A stretch of 37,339 nucleotides of DNA from Candidatus Krumholzibacteriia bacterium (GCA_035649275.1 DASRJW010000120.1:1-37339); one strand, 5' to 3'. Shown: positions 1-9,155, numbered from the stretch's first letter. Notes: a model not told the origin generated them from the sequence alone. Numbers and translations are program-made.

Positions 1-1
1 C

Positions 2-598
2 CCCGACGAGAGAATCCTGGGGGCAGCGGCCCAGCCTTCATCCATTGCGCTGATCGACTTTCATGATGAGCGACCTTACGGAGACGCTGCAAAGGAGAGG
101 GCATGGCTTGTCCGCTATGACGCGGTGAAGGTCCCAGCGCCCGAAGGGGGTTCGCCTGCTGAGGTCCTCTTGTTCTTGGTGTTCCGCCAATCAGGTGGAC
201 TGCTCGCGGCGTTTACGGAGACAGCTCCCATCTGGGCGAAGCAGGGATGGAACTCCGAGCAGATTACCGAGCGTGCGGCAATGGCTTGGGAGTTCTTTCC
301 ACCGGACTACGCGACGCTGCGCTCGTCCGTGGTAGAAGTGCTCCAAGTCGTTTGGAAGCGCGAGGGCGTGGATCCGACGCAGGCGGGCCAAATCACCATC
401 CGTCCCAGGCAGTTCATGCGAAAGGGGCGCGTCGACACTAAGACTCGTAAGCCGATACCACAGGCTAAGGTCAATGGATGGATGGTCGAGATTCTAGGGA
501 CACTGAACGGGTTCAGTTCTCACGGCGCGCCGATGAAAACCCACCTTGTCATGTTTCGTGACGGTGATCTTGTATTCTCCGGAGGTGTGCGGCTTTGA
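2..598 (+). CDS. Hypothetical protein, 5'-truncated by the window edge
   Basis: The reading frame is open from base 2, so the true start lies outside the window. The GTG at 125 is in frame, but the codons before it look coding and no ribosome site precedes it. The visible 198 residues are soluble, with alternating hydrophobic stretches and a basic patch in the second half (IRPRQFMRKGRVD). There is no signal peptide or membrane span. I do not recognise a family. Its base composition (about 55-58% GC in the lines I counted) is lower than that of the downstream genes, which hints at an acquired or poorly conserved gene. It ends 79 bases before the next likely start. Confidence 0.6.
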   Translation, partial: PDERILGAAAQPSSIALIDFHDERPYGDAAKERAWLVRYDAVKVPAPEGGSPAEVLLFLVFRQSGGLLAAFTETAPIWAKQGWNSEQITERAAMAWEFFPPDYATLRSSVVEVLQVVWKREGVDPTQAGQITIRPRQFMRKGRVDTKTRKPIPQAKVNGWMVEILGTLNGFSSHGAPMKTHLVMFRDGDLVFSGGVRL

Positions 599-677
599 AT
601 CGACGCAGGTACGCGTGGAGGGTGAGCTGGCGGAAGCACTGGTGGTTCGCGGCGTGGGAAGAATCGAGCGGAAGCGC

Positions 678-1058
678 ATGCACTGGAGCGGTTGGCTCGT
701 CGGCGCGCTCATGGTCCTGCAGGCGGGCTGGATGGCGTTCGACGGCACCCGCGCCCTCCTCGTGGGTGACTTCGTCACGCCGCGCTCCGGGCCGCACGCC
801 GGGCAGCTGGGTCCGTGGTCACGCCTCGCCCGCGCCGCAGGTATCGAGCCGCGCTCGACGCTCATGAAGATGATCTTCGTCGTCTACGGTGTCGCGGCGC
901 TCGGGGTCAGCGCGGTCTTCCTCGCCGGTGGCGGCCGCGCCTGGATGGCGATGCTGCTGGCGGCGGTGGGCGGCCTCTGGTTCGCTCCCATCGGCACCGT
1001 GATCGACGTCGTCGTTGTCTTGCTGCTCTGCCTCGGGCCGCTGCGGCCCGGGAGTTGA
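678..1058 (+). CDS. Small integral membrane protein, unknown function
   Basis: This is a 126-residue protein. I chose the ATG at 678 because the residues it starts (MHWSGWLVGALMVLQAGW) form the first membrane segment; a longer reading from 546 would overlap the preceding gene and is polar. About three hydrophobic segments are visible, near residues 4-22, 63-82 and 85-118, separated by a loop containing GDFVTPRSGPHAGQLGPW. This arrangement is common among small uncharacterised inner-membrane proteins. No catalytic motif is visible and I assign no function. The ribosome site (GCGGAAGCGC) is weak. Confidence 0.6.
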   Translation: MHWSGWLVGALMVLQAGWMAFDGTRALLVGDFVTPRSGPHAGQLGPWSRLARAAGIEPRSTLMKMIFVVYGVAALGVSAVFLAGGGRAWMAMLLAAVGGLWFAPIGTVIDVVVVLLLCLGPLRPGS

Positions 1059-1152
1059 GGCAACGCGCTCGTGCGGTGAGTTCGACCGCTTCGGCAGCTT
1101 CCTCACCTTGCGTCGATGCGGGCGAGACGGAGCCAGGAACCGGGCCTCGACT

Positions 1153-1680
1153 TCATTCGTCCAGCAGGAGGCGGTGGATCTTGCCGATGGTGTCCCAGTT
1201 GCGCGTCGTGGCCGCGACCAGGAGCTTCTTCTCCACGACCTCGTTGGGATAGAGCCTGGCCCGCGCGGTGCGCCGCCACCAGCTGAGCACGAATCTCCCC
1301 TGCACCCCGAGAAGCTGGACCTCCCAGTCCTTGCCGGTGGGCTGGGTGTAGGGCAGTGGCGGCAGCTTCGACGGACGCCGGGACAGGACGCTCACGAACG
1401 GGCGCAAGTCCTCGCGGGAAGAGAGGGGCGGAAACGGCGCCGCCGTGGCGAGGTCGATGACCTCGCTCCCACGGCAGAGCATGAACTCGGTGTCGAAGGG
1501 CAAGCAGCGGCGCAAGGCGGCGCGAAACGTCGCTTGGCTGACCGCCTTCCGCACCACGAAGGTCCCGGCGGCGCCGACGTTGACGACGTCGAAGGCCGAC
1601 AGCTCCGCGGCCACGACGGCGGGGCGGAAGACCTTGTGCCCACCCACGTTCGCCCCGCGCAGGAACGCTACCAGAGACAT
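1153..1680 (-). CDS. DUF1697 family protein
   Basis: This 175-residue protein opens with SLVAFLRGANVGGHKVF, the hallmark N-terminus of DUF1697 proteins ([Y/F]xAxLRGINVGG). It continues with the family's conserved NVGAAGTFVV segment (residues about 34-43) and a C-terminal NWDTIGKIHRLL. Length is typical. The family is cytoplasmic and of unknown biochemical role. It is the last gene of a minus-strand run, 12 bases after the stop of the histidine kinase, so it is probably cotranscribed with rlmN and the kinase. The assignment to the family is firm; the function is not known. Confidence 0.88.
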   Translation of the reverse strand: MSLVAFLRGANVGGHKVFRPAVVAAELSAFDVVNVGAAGTFVVRKAVSQATFRAALRRCLPFDTEFMLCRGSEVIDLATAAPFPPLSSREDLRPFVSVLSRRPSKLPPLPYTQPTGKDWEVQLLGVQGRFVLSWWRRTARARLYPNEVVEKKLLVAATTRNWDTIGKIHRLLLDE

Positions 1681-1692
1681 CGGTTGCCCTCC

Positions 1693-3288
1693 TCAGGTCG
1701 CCGCCTGGGCGGCGCGTAGGCGGACGCGCACCCAGGCACCACCGCCATCGCGGTTGCCGGTGCTGATGTCGCCGCCGTGATCCTCCAGGATGCGGCGCAC
1801 GATGGCGAGGCCGAGGCCGCTGCCGGTGGACTTCGTCGTGAAGGTGGGATCGAAGACGTGCTCGCCCACGTCCAGAGGGAAGCCGCAGCCCTGGTCGGCG
1901 AAGGTGAAGGTGACCATACCCTCCTCGCCGCTCCACACCACGTCGAGCTCGCCGCCCTGGGGCATGGCCTCCACGGCGTTCTTCACCAGGTTGGTGAACA
2001 CCTGCCGGATCTGATCGCGGTCGGCGAGAACGTGGGGGACGCCGTCGAGCTGGGCGTGCAGCTGCACCCGTGGCGTCGCCGAGTACAGCTCCAGGACCTG
2101 TTGCAGGATCTCCGCCGGATCGGTGCGTTGCAGCCGCGGCTTGGGCAGGCGGGCGAAGCTGGAGAACTCGTCGGCGAGCCGCTTCAAGTGCGAGGTTTCT
2201 TCCAGGACCGTGTCGAGGCACTCGCGCACTACGGTGTCCTCAGGGTCGAGACGCTTGCGCAGCCGGTGGATGGAGAGAGTGATCGGCGTCAGCGGGTTCT
2301 TGATCTCGTGGGCGAGACGGCGCGCCACGTCCTGCCAGGCGGCGAGGCGGGTGGCTCCGACGAGCTGCTCGTGGCTGCTCTGCAGATCCCGGCTCATGTG
2401 GTTGAAGCCGCGGGTGAGGCGGCCCATCTCGCCTCCCGATCCGGTCGGTACTTGCTTGCCCAGCTCGCCCGCGGCGACCGCGGCGAAAGCTTGCTGCAGT
2501 GTCTCGATGGGACGGGTCAGACTGCGCGCCAGCAGGAAGCCGAGGCCGAGGGCGAAGCTCAAGAAGACGATGGCGAGAACCACGAAGGAATAGACGAACT
2601 TCAGGATCTCCTGCTGCCGGAAGCGGAGCTGTTGCATACGCTGGTAGCTCTCCCGCACGTCGTTCATGGCCTGCGCTTCGTTCTCGTCCACCTGCACGGC
2701 CACCATGGCGTAGTAAGGTTCGCCGCCCAGCTCCACCGGACCGGCGACGCCGACGACCACGGAGGTTCCGTCGGGGGCGGGGACGAGCTGCGGCGTCCCG
2801 GCGCCGGAGCGTTTGCCGGGAAGGACGTCGTGCACCAGCGACGCAGCCTGCGCTTCGGTCCACGGTCCGTGACGGGCGCGCACGGTCTCTTCCCCCGGAG
2901 GGCCGGCGCAGTACAGCGCCTCGTAGCGCGCCTGCAGGAGATCGGCCAGGTCGGTGGCGCCGGCGGCTTGCGCCAAGCGCAGGCGTTCCAGCGCCACGTC
3001 GGCGGCGCCTTTGGCGAGAGCGTGCCGCTCGGCGAGGACGTGCCGGGCGAGATACAGAGTGCTCTCGAGAGAGGAGAGGATGCCGTGGGCAGCCCAGGTC
3101 TGCGGTTGCAGCTGGCCCCAGAGCAACGTCACCAGGCTGAGCAAGGTGGGAACGAGGGCGACGGAGACGAAGGCGACGGCGAGCCGCGTGCGCAGCGTCC
3201 GCTGTTCGCGCAGCACGAGGACCGCCAGGCCGAGCAGCGCCAGCGAGGCCCCGAGAGCGACGATGACCAGAACCCGTTCCAGGTTCAA
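1693..3288 (-). CDS. NtrY-like membrane sensor histidine kinase
   Basis: Membrane sensor kinase. Two N-terminal membrane segments (about residues 7-26 and 36-59) are followed by an extracytoplasmic region of about 160 residues, a third segment (about 230-257), a HAMP linker, and a HisKA domain with the phospho-acceptor His at about 327 in RLAHEIKNPLTPI. A HATPase domain follows, with the N box NLVKNAVEAM, DQGCGFP and GSGLGLAIV. HEIKNPLTPI is typical of NtrY-like kinases. I chose the TTG at 3288 because it overlaps the rlmN stop as TTGA and is preceded by GGGAG at seven bases. An ATG at 3330 inside rlmN would add 14 polar residues. The natural partner is the divergent NtrX-like regulator at 4532. 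The signal sensed is unknown. Confidence 0.88.
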   Translation of the reverse strand: MNLERVLVIVALGASLALLGLAVLVLREQRTLRTRLAVAFVSVALVPTLLSLVTLLWGQLQPQTWAAHGILSSLESTLYLARHVLAERHALAKGAADVALERLRLAQAAGATDLADLLQARYEALYCAGPPGEETVRARHGPWTEAQAASLVHDVLPGKRSGAGTPQLVPAPDGTSVVVGVAGPVELGGEPYYAMVAVQVDENEAQAMNDVRESYQRMQQLRFRQQEILKFVYSFVVLAIVFLSFALGLGFLLARSLTRPIETLQQAFAAVAAGELGKQVPTGSGGEMGRLTRGFNHMSRDLQSSHEQLVGATRLAAWQDVARRLAHEIKNPLTPITLSIHRLRKRLDPEDTVVRECLDTVLEETSHLKRLADEFSSFARLPKPRLQRTDPAEILQQVLELYSATPRVQLHAQLDGVPHVLADRDQIRQVFTNLVKNAVEAMPQGGELDVVWSGEEGMVTFTFADQGCGFPLDVGEHVFDPTFTTKSTGSGLGLAIVRRILEDHGGDISTGNRDGGGAWVRVRLRAAQAAT

Positions 3289-4409
3289 GACCCGACTCCC
3301 GCCGCTTCCTTCCCGAGCAGCTGGCCGCATGCCGCTTCGATGTCCAGGCCCATGCTCCAGCGCACCGACACAGAGCGGAAGGCGCCCTCGAGGCGGGCGG
3401 CGAAGGCGCGCACCCGTTCGGCTTCGGGCCGGTCGAAACGCAGCCGCGGATCGGGATTGAAGGGGATCAGGTTGAGCTTGAAAGGCCCCGGCGGGGTGCC
3501 GAGGGCCCGCAGACGTTCCGCATCCTCAGGTCGATCGGTGACCGCGCGCAGCAGCACGTATTCCAAGGTGACGTGGTGCTTGGTGCGACGGGCGAAATAC
3601 GCCGCGGCCTCCAGGGTTTCGCGCAACGTGTGGCGGCCCGAGACCGGCATCAAGCGCTTGCGCTCGACGTCGTCGCTGGCGTTGAGCGAGACCGCCAGCT
3701 TGACGCGCAGATCCAGGTCCGCCAAGCGGCGGATGGCGTCCGGGATCCCGGTGGTGGAGACGGTGATGCGCCGCGCCCCGATGTTGCCGAGGCGTCGCGC
3801 CCCGAGCACACGGATCGCCTGCACCACGGCGTCGAAGTTGTCCAGCGGTTCCCCCATGCCCATGAAGACGACGTTGAGACCCGCGGCGCCGACGAAGGGG
3901 CGCACGTGCAGCACTTGCTGGACGATCTCGTCCGGGCTCAGCTGGCGCACCAAGCCGCGCCGCGCAGTGAGGCAGAACTTGCAGGCGAAGCGGCAGCCCA
4001 CCTGCGAGGAGATGCAGACGGTGTGATGTCCCGGCATGGGCATGAGCACCGTTTCCACCGCGGCGCCGTCGGCGAAGCGGAGGAGGAACTTCCGCGTCCC
4101 ATCCTGCTCCGAGAGGCGGTGCAGCGCTTCCGCCACCGGCGTCAGGTGGAACTCCCCCTGCAGGCGCTGGCGTAGGACGAGGGGCAGATTACGCATGCCG
4201 GCCAGATCGGCAGCACCCTTGCGGTACACCCAGTCGGCCAGTTGCGCGGCGCGGTAACGCGGCAGCCCCAGGGTCTGCACCTGCGCCTGCAGTTCCTCGT
4301 AGGTGAGCGCTTTCAGGGCGAGCAAGGGACTCTCCAGGGAGGGGGGCGTGACCACCTTGTGGGCGCCGGACGAAGCGCTTCGCTGGCGACGGCGGCCCCG
4401 CGGTCGCAC
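3285..4409 (-). CDS. rlmN: RlmN, 23S rRNA (adenine-2503-C2)-methyltransferase
   Basis: Radical-SAM methyltransferase that methylates C2 of A2503 in 23S rRNA and, in the family, A37 of some tRNAs. The [4Fe-4S]-binding CxxxCxxC motif is seen as CRFACKFC. The N-terminal DNA/RNA-binding helical domain (YRAAQLADWVYRKG), SSQVGC, the GMGEPLDN loop and the C-terminal NLIPFNPDP are all typical, and the length (374 residues) fits. The GTG at 4409 has AGGGAG four bases upstream; an in-frame GTG at 4355 is an alternative that loses only a basic tail. The last bases overlap the start of the histidine kinase (TTGA), so the housekeeping gene and the kinase appear translationally coupled. Confidence 0.96.
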   Translation of the reverse strand: MRPRGRRRQRSASSGAHKVVTPPSLESPLLALKALTYEELQAQVQTLGLPRYRAAQLADWVYRKGAADLAGMRNLPLVLRQRLQGEFHLTPVAEALHRLSEQDGTRKFLLRFADGAAVETVLMPMPGHHTVCISSQVGCRFACKFCLTARRGLVRQLSPDEIVQQVLHVRPFVGAAGLNVVFMGMGEPLDNFDAVVQAIRVLGARRLGNIGARRITVSTTGIPDAIRRLADLDLRVKLAVSLNASDDVERKRLMPVSGRHTLRETLEAAAYFARRTKHHVTLEYVLLRAVTDRPEDAERLRALGTPPGPFKLNLIPFNPDPRLRFDRPEAERVRAFAARLEGAFRSVSVRWSMGLDIEAACGQLLGKEAAGVGS

Positions 4410-4481
4410 CGCGCTCCCTTAGGGTAGGCGCGGCGGTCGCCGCCGGCAAGCGGCGCACATCGCGGTCGCGTCGCACGGGGA

Positions 4482-4490
4482 TGCTAGAAT
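4482..4490 (+). promoter_or_regulatory. Extended -10 promoter for the NtrX-like gene
   Basis: TGC-TAGAAT is an extended -10 element (TGn followed by a 5/6 match to TATAAT), with no good -35 box 17 bases upstream. Transcription would start near 4497, about 35 bases before the GTG at 4532. It lies in the short divergent region between rlmN and the regulator. Confidence 0.45.
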
Positions 4491-4531
4491 GCGTGCGCCG
4501 TGCGCGTCCGCGCGCGGGGAACGGGGCCGAC

Positions 4532-5899
<1,368 letters not shown>

Positions 5900-5908
5900 G
5901 TACGACAG

Positions 5909-6058
5909 GCGCCGTGCCCGCACCAAGAGGCCGGCGGGGGACGCTCGTCGCGCGCACTCCTGCGCGCTCCTCGCTCGACACGATGCCCTGCTCGCGCCTC
6001 CATGCGCTCGCCACGGGCACGTGACGCCCCCGCCGGACTCTTGGTGCGGGCACGGCGC
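5909..6058. repeat. Long near-perfect inverted repeat with inner hairpin
   Basis: Arms at 5909-5940 and 6027-6058 are complementary over 32 bases with one mismatch. The 86-base interior holds a perfect 7-bp hairpin (GCGCGCA-CTCC-TGCGCGC, 5950-5967) and a further 4-bp match (CGTC 5946-5949 with GACG 6023-6026). It sits between two convergent genes and covers most of the 221-base gap. It could be a REP/MITE-type element, a bidirectional transcription barrier or a folded RNA. No U-tract follows either arm, so a classical intrinsic terminator is unlikely. I see no second copy in this window. Confidence 0.8.
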
Positions 6059-6120
6059 GGGACGCCAACATGCTGAAGCGAGTGCAACCGATGGGTCGAG
6101 ACGCGCTGCTCGACCGATCC

Positions 6121-7908
6121 TCAAGCGCGCGGCAGCTGCGAGATCGCAGGCGTTGGGCTCGCCGGTGCGGCAGGCGGAGCGGGGGGAGGAGTGCGCACCG
6201 GGCGCGCCGGCACGCCGACCACGGTGGTGCCGGCGGGGATGGCGTTCACCACCGCAGCGCCGGCGCCGACGATGACGTCGGCGCCGATCTCGAGGCCCTG
6301 GATGACGCAAGCGCCGATGCCGAGGTGGGCGCGTTCACCGACTCGGACGTTGCCGGCGAGGCGGGCGCCGGGCGCGACGTGCACCAGGTCGGCGAGGACG
6401 CAATCGTGGTCGACGCTGGCGCTGGTGTTGACGATGACGCCGCGACCGAGTCGCGCTCCCGTGTTGACCACGGCCCCGGCCAGGAGGACCGTGCCGGCGC
6501 CGAGCTCGACCCCGCGTCCCACGGCGGCGCTGGGATGCACGATGGCGGGCAGTTCGTAGCCGAGCGACGCGAGATGGGCGATCCAAGCTCCTCGCGCCGC
6601 GGCGGCACCGATGGCGACGACAGCACGCCGGGGCGTCTCGCGTTGTTCGACGACCTCGCGGCCACCGAGGATCCGGTAGCCGAGGAATTCTGTTCCGGGG
6701 CTGGCGGCATCGTCGAGAACTCCGGCGATGGTGAAGCGCCCTTCCTTCTCGACGGCGTCGATGACGACGCGGGCGTGGCCGCCGGCGCCGACCACGAGGA
6801 GCGGCGCCGCCGGCTCGGTGCGGCTGGGCGATCCGGCCTCCACGGCGTCGTGCGCGAGGGGGCGCCTTGGTGTCCGCACCGGTTCGACCCACCGCGGCAG
6901 CGGAGCGGGCGAGCGCGGCGCCTCGCTCTCTTCTCCACCTACCGCCGCGGACTGCATCGTGCCCCTCTCGGCACGTACTGAGGTGGACTGCATCTCGTCC
7001 CTCTCTGCATGCATCGGCGCAGACTGCATCTCGTCTCTGTCTGCACGCATCGGCGTGGAGCTGCTCGCAGCCGGTGGGACGGCAGCTGAGGTCACTGGGT
7101 CGCGACGCGTGGGAGCCGGCGTGCGGCTCGAGCGAGGGGAAGTGCTGGCGGGCTGCAGGGTTCCATCGGCACCGAGGCGGAGCACGCGACCTTCGCTGTC
7201 GGTGGCCAAGAAGTCGTCGTCACCGGGAGCCGACGCGACGGGAGGCGTGTCGCCGGCCTGCAGCAGTGAGTCGTGGGCGGGCAAAGGGCCGTCGGTGCCC
7301 GCGGGCAAGAAACCGTCGTTGCTGCCGCCAGCGGCGTAGATGCCGCGACCGCGCAGGACCACTCCCAGGGTGCGCATGAGGATGCCGAGATCGAGGCCCA
7401 AGGTGTGGGTGCGGACGTACTCGAGATCGAGCTCGATGCGCTCGGCCCAAGAGATGTCGTTCCGGCCGTGCACCTGCGCCCAGCCCGTGATGCCGGGGCG
7501 GAAGAGGAGACGGCGGCGCTGCCGCGGTGTGTAGGCATCCACTTGATAACGGAGGGTGGGACGCGGGCCGACGAAGCTCATCTCCCCGAGGAGGATGTTG
7601 AGCAGCTGCGGGAGCTCGTCGAGACCGGTGCGGCGCAGGAAGGAGCCGAGGCGCGTGATGCGCTCGTCGTCAGGCGCGGTGGTGACGCCGAGACCGTCGC
7701 GCTCTGCACCATTCCGCATGGTCCGGAACTTGAAGATGGTGAAGGGCTGGCCGCGGGCGCCGATGCGCTCCTGGAGGAAGAACGGACTGCCGGGGCTGTC
7801 GAGCCGGACGGCGAGAGCGATGAGCCCGAAGAGGGGGCTCGAAAGCAGGAGGAGGACGAAGGCGAAGACCCGGTCGAGGGCGTACTTCACGGTGCGGCTC
7901 GGATCCAT
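6121..7908 (-). CDS. Fused PglC-like phosphoglycosyl transferase and PglD-like acyltransferase
   Basis: This 595-residue protein has three parts. Residues 1-200 are a monotopic phosphoglycosyl transferase: hydrophobic re-entrant helix at about 12-35, FKFRTM, the catalytic Asp97-Glu98 in TGLDELPQ, then SFVGPRP and PGITGWAQVHGR. Such enzymes move a sugar phosphate onto undecaprenyl phosphate. Residues about 200-385 are a low-complexity linker with three 12-residue repeats. Residues about 386-580 are a PglD/NeuD-type acyltransferase: Rossmann start VVGAGGHARVV, left-handed beta-helix hexapeptides, the likely catalytic His in SASVDHDC, and the GVPARPV end. PglC and PglD are normally separate proteins acting on bacillosamine-type sugars, so the fusion joins sugar acylation to membrane loading. 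The exact sugar is not known. GAGG lies five bases before the ATG. Confidence 0.9.
   Translation of the reverse strand: MDPSRTVKYALDRVFAFVLLLLSSPLFGLIALAVRLDSPGSPFFLQERIGARGQPFTIFKFRTMRNGAERDGLGVTTAPDDERITRLGSFLRRTGLDELPQLLNILLGEMSFVGPRPTLRYQVDAYTPRQRRRLLFRPGITGWAQVHGRNDISWAERIELDLEYVRTHTLGLDLGILMRTLGVVLRGRGIYAAGGSNDGFLPAGTDGPLPAHDSLLQAGDTPPVASAPGDDDFLATDSEGRVLRLGADGTLQPASTSPRSSRTPAPTRRDPVTSAAVPPAASSSTPMRADRDEMQSAPMHAERDEMQSTSVRAERGTMQSAAVGGEESEAPRSPAPLPRWVEPVRTPRRPLAHDAVEAGSPSRTEPAAPLLVVGAGGHARVVIDAVEKEGRFTIAGVLDDAASPGTEFLGYRILGGREVVEQRETPRRAVVAIGAAAARGAWIAHLASLGYELPAIVHPSAAVGRGVELGAGTVLLAGAVVNTGARLGRGVIVNTSASVDHDCVLADLVHVAPGARLAGNVRVGERAHLGIGACVIQGLEIGADVIVGAGAAVVNAIPAGTTVVGVPARPVRTPPPAPPAAPASPTPAISQLPRA
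6950..7057 (-). repeat. Three tandem 36-bp repeats in the PglC-PglD linker
   Basis: Three consecutive 36-bp units (6950-6985, 6986-7021, 7022-7057), each starting GACTGCATC on the plus strand, encode three 12-residue units of the pattern [V/M]xA[E/D]RxxMQS[A/T]. The second and third copies are the most alike. The period keeps the reading frame, so copy-number change would lengthen or shorten the linker without breaking the gene. Confidence 0.85.
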
Positions 7909-7914
7909 GCTGCC

Positions 7915-8556
7915 TCAGTGCTCCGTCTCGCGCGCATCCACCCAGTCGAGGAGTCGGGAGAAGTCGAGAGTGCCGGTGGGGGTGGGGTCGTGCGGCCAGA
8001 CCTGCCAGCCTGCCCGGCGGGCCGCCTCCCGCTGCGGACCCGGTTGAGCGACGTGCACGCAGGCAGAGGGCGGGAGTGCCAGACGGCGAGCCAACCAGCG
8101 GAAGGCCAGGCAGCGACCGGGACGGGCGCACCAGCCGAGAGACTCGGCCCAAAGCCTGGTGGTGACGAGACGACCCAGGTTGCAGCGGTCGAGGAGCGCA
8201 TCCATGACCGCAGGCGAACCGCTGTCGAGGAAGCCGAGCTGGCAGCGGGCCGCCAGGGCGAGCAAGGCTTGCCGGGCTTCTGGATCCAGGACGAACGCGG
8301 GAATGGCGTGGCGGGCGGCGAGAACCGCAGCCCGTACCCGCTGGGGCGGGAGGGTGCAATCCAGGTCGCGGAGGGTGCGCGAGACCAGGGCACGAGGGCC
8401 GGTGGCGGCGAGCCTGCGCTCGGCGGCAGCGAGAAAGAGGGTCGGCGGCACACCCTCGGCGGCCAACCGTTGCGCGGCCGCGGCGATGGCTGCCTGCTGG
8501 AACGACCGGCTCGGAACCAGAACCCCCTGCACGCCGAGGATCACGGCGTCGAGCAT
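7915..8556 (-). CDS. HAD-like protein lacking the catalytic aspartates
   Basis: This 213-residue protein reads like a haloacid-dehalogenase-fold protein. It has the motif I position (AVILGVQGVLV), a motif II-like segment (GFLDSGSPAV), and a motif IV-like segment (CVHVAQPGPQREAARRAGW), all in the right order and spacing. Motif I should be DxDG but reads G8-V9-Q10-G11, so both the nucleophile and the acid/base Asp are missing. The motif III Lys and the motif IV acidic residues are not evident either. It is therefore probably a non-catalytic relative, unless the resemblance is fortuitous. I chose the ATG at 8556 because GGAGG stands a few bases upstream; the longer ORF to 8595 has no such site. 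The PglC-PglD gene starts six bases after its stop, implying a joint function. Confidence 0.65.
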   Translation of the reverse strand: MLDAVILGVQGVLVPSRSFQQAAIAAAAQRLAAEGVPPTLFLAAAERRLAATGPRALVSRTLRDLDCTLPPQRVRAAVLAARHAIPAFVLDPEARQALLALAARCQLGFLDSGSPAVMDALLDRCNLGRLVTTRLWAESLGWCARPGRCLAFRWLARRLALPPSACVHVAQPGPQREAARRAGWQVWPHDPTPTGTLDFSRLLDWVDARETEH

Positions 8557-8646
8557 GCTCCCCTCCAGGCGTGGGTTCACCCTCGCCGAGGGCAAGTCGC
8601 ATGCCCCAGCGGAACGGCTGGAAGCGCAGGAAAAACAGGGGCATCC

Positions 8647-8675
8647 TTGACTTCGCCTTTCCCCCTGTTAATATT
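8647..8675 (+). promoter_or_regulatory. Sigma-70-type promoter for the small secreted protein gene
   Basis: TTGACT, a 17-base spacer and AATATT (or TAATAT with a 16-base spacer) lie in a locally AT-rich stretch. Transcription would begin near 8682 and leave a leader of about 135 bases before the ATG at 8817. It may also drive the downstream regulator at 9208. The 260-base gap 8557-8816 otherwise holds no recognisable gene. Confidence 0.55.
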
Positions 8676-8816
8676 GCGAACAAGCCCGCTTCCGAACACC
8701 CACGGACGGATCGACTTTTCCGCGGGTGCAGGTTCGCAAGGCTTCGGTGCCGCATCGTTCCAGGCGTCAGCGGGGACTTCGAGAGCCTGGGGCATCGAAG
8801 TGGAAGGAGTCGGGGC

Positions 8817-9155
8817 ATGATCCATCGCACCGCTTGGGCGTGCGTGCTCATCGCTACCCTCCTCGTGGTTTCTGCCTCTGCTTCTCCGACAAGCTCACGA
8901 CGTGACGACGCGGTGACGGCCCTGCAGCCGGGGACTGTGAAGACCCCCAGCATTGGGCCGCAACCGCCTGCCGACCCAGTTCCCATTGCAGGTTCCGGCC
9001 CCGGCGACGACGACTTGCCGAATCGGGGCGGGATCGGTCCAGGGCCGGTAGTTCCCACGATCGGCTACACGGATAGCAGGACGTTCTGGAGCCCGAGGGG
9101 CTTGGCGGCGTGGCTCAAGCAGCATGTGGTGACCATCATGCGAGCCTGGCGCTGA
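8817..9155 (+). CDS. Small secreted Pro/Gly-rich protein
   Basis: This is a 112-residue protein. The ATG at 8817 is preceded by GGAAGGAG at a good distance and begins a clear signal peptide (HRTAWACVLIATLLVVSASA, residues 3-22). Readings that start further upstream are arginine-rich and unlikely. The mature part is rich in Pro, Gly and Asp (VPIAGSGPGDDDLPNRGG) and ends in a short amphipathic basic segment (GLAAWLKQHVVTIMRAWR). There is no known domain. It lies 52 bases before the TPR-GAF sigma-54 activator and is probably cotranscribed with it, so it might be a partner or small effector of that regulator. This is inference from position only. Confidence 0.7.
   Translation: MIHRTAWACVLIATLLVVSASASPTSSRRDDAVTALQPGTVKTPSIGPQPPADPVPIAGSGPGDDDLPNRGGIGPGPVVPTIGYTDSRTFWSPRGLAAWLKQHVVTIMRAWR

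Noticed and set aside
1777-4026. A 749-codon open frame on the plus strand opposite the kinase and rlmN
   Set aside because: Both minus-strand genes carry complete domain motifs. The plus frame has no recognisable motifs and is a GC-driven shadow.
4410-4445. Possible minus-strand promoter TTGCCG-N17-TACCCT for rlmN
   Set aside because: Matches are weak (4/6 and 3/6), and the -10 box would lie only 11 bases from the GTG at 4409, leaving no leader for the ribosome site.
6950-7057. Tandem 36-bp repeats as a CRISPR array
   Set aside because: The units are directly adjacent without spacers and encode an in-frame peptide repeat.
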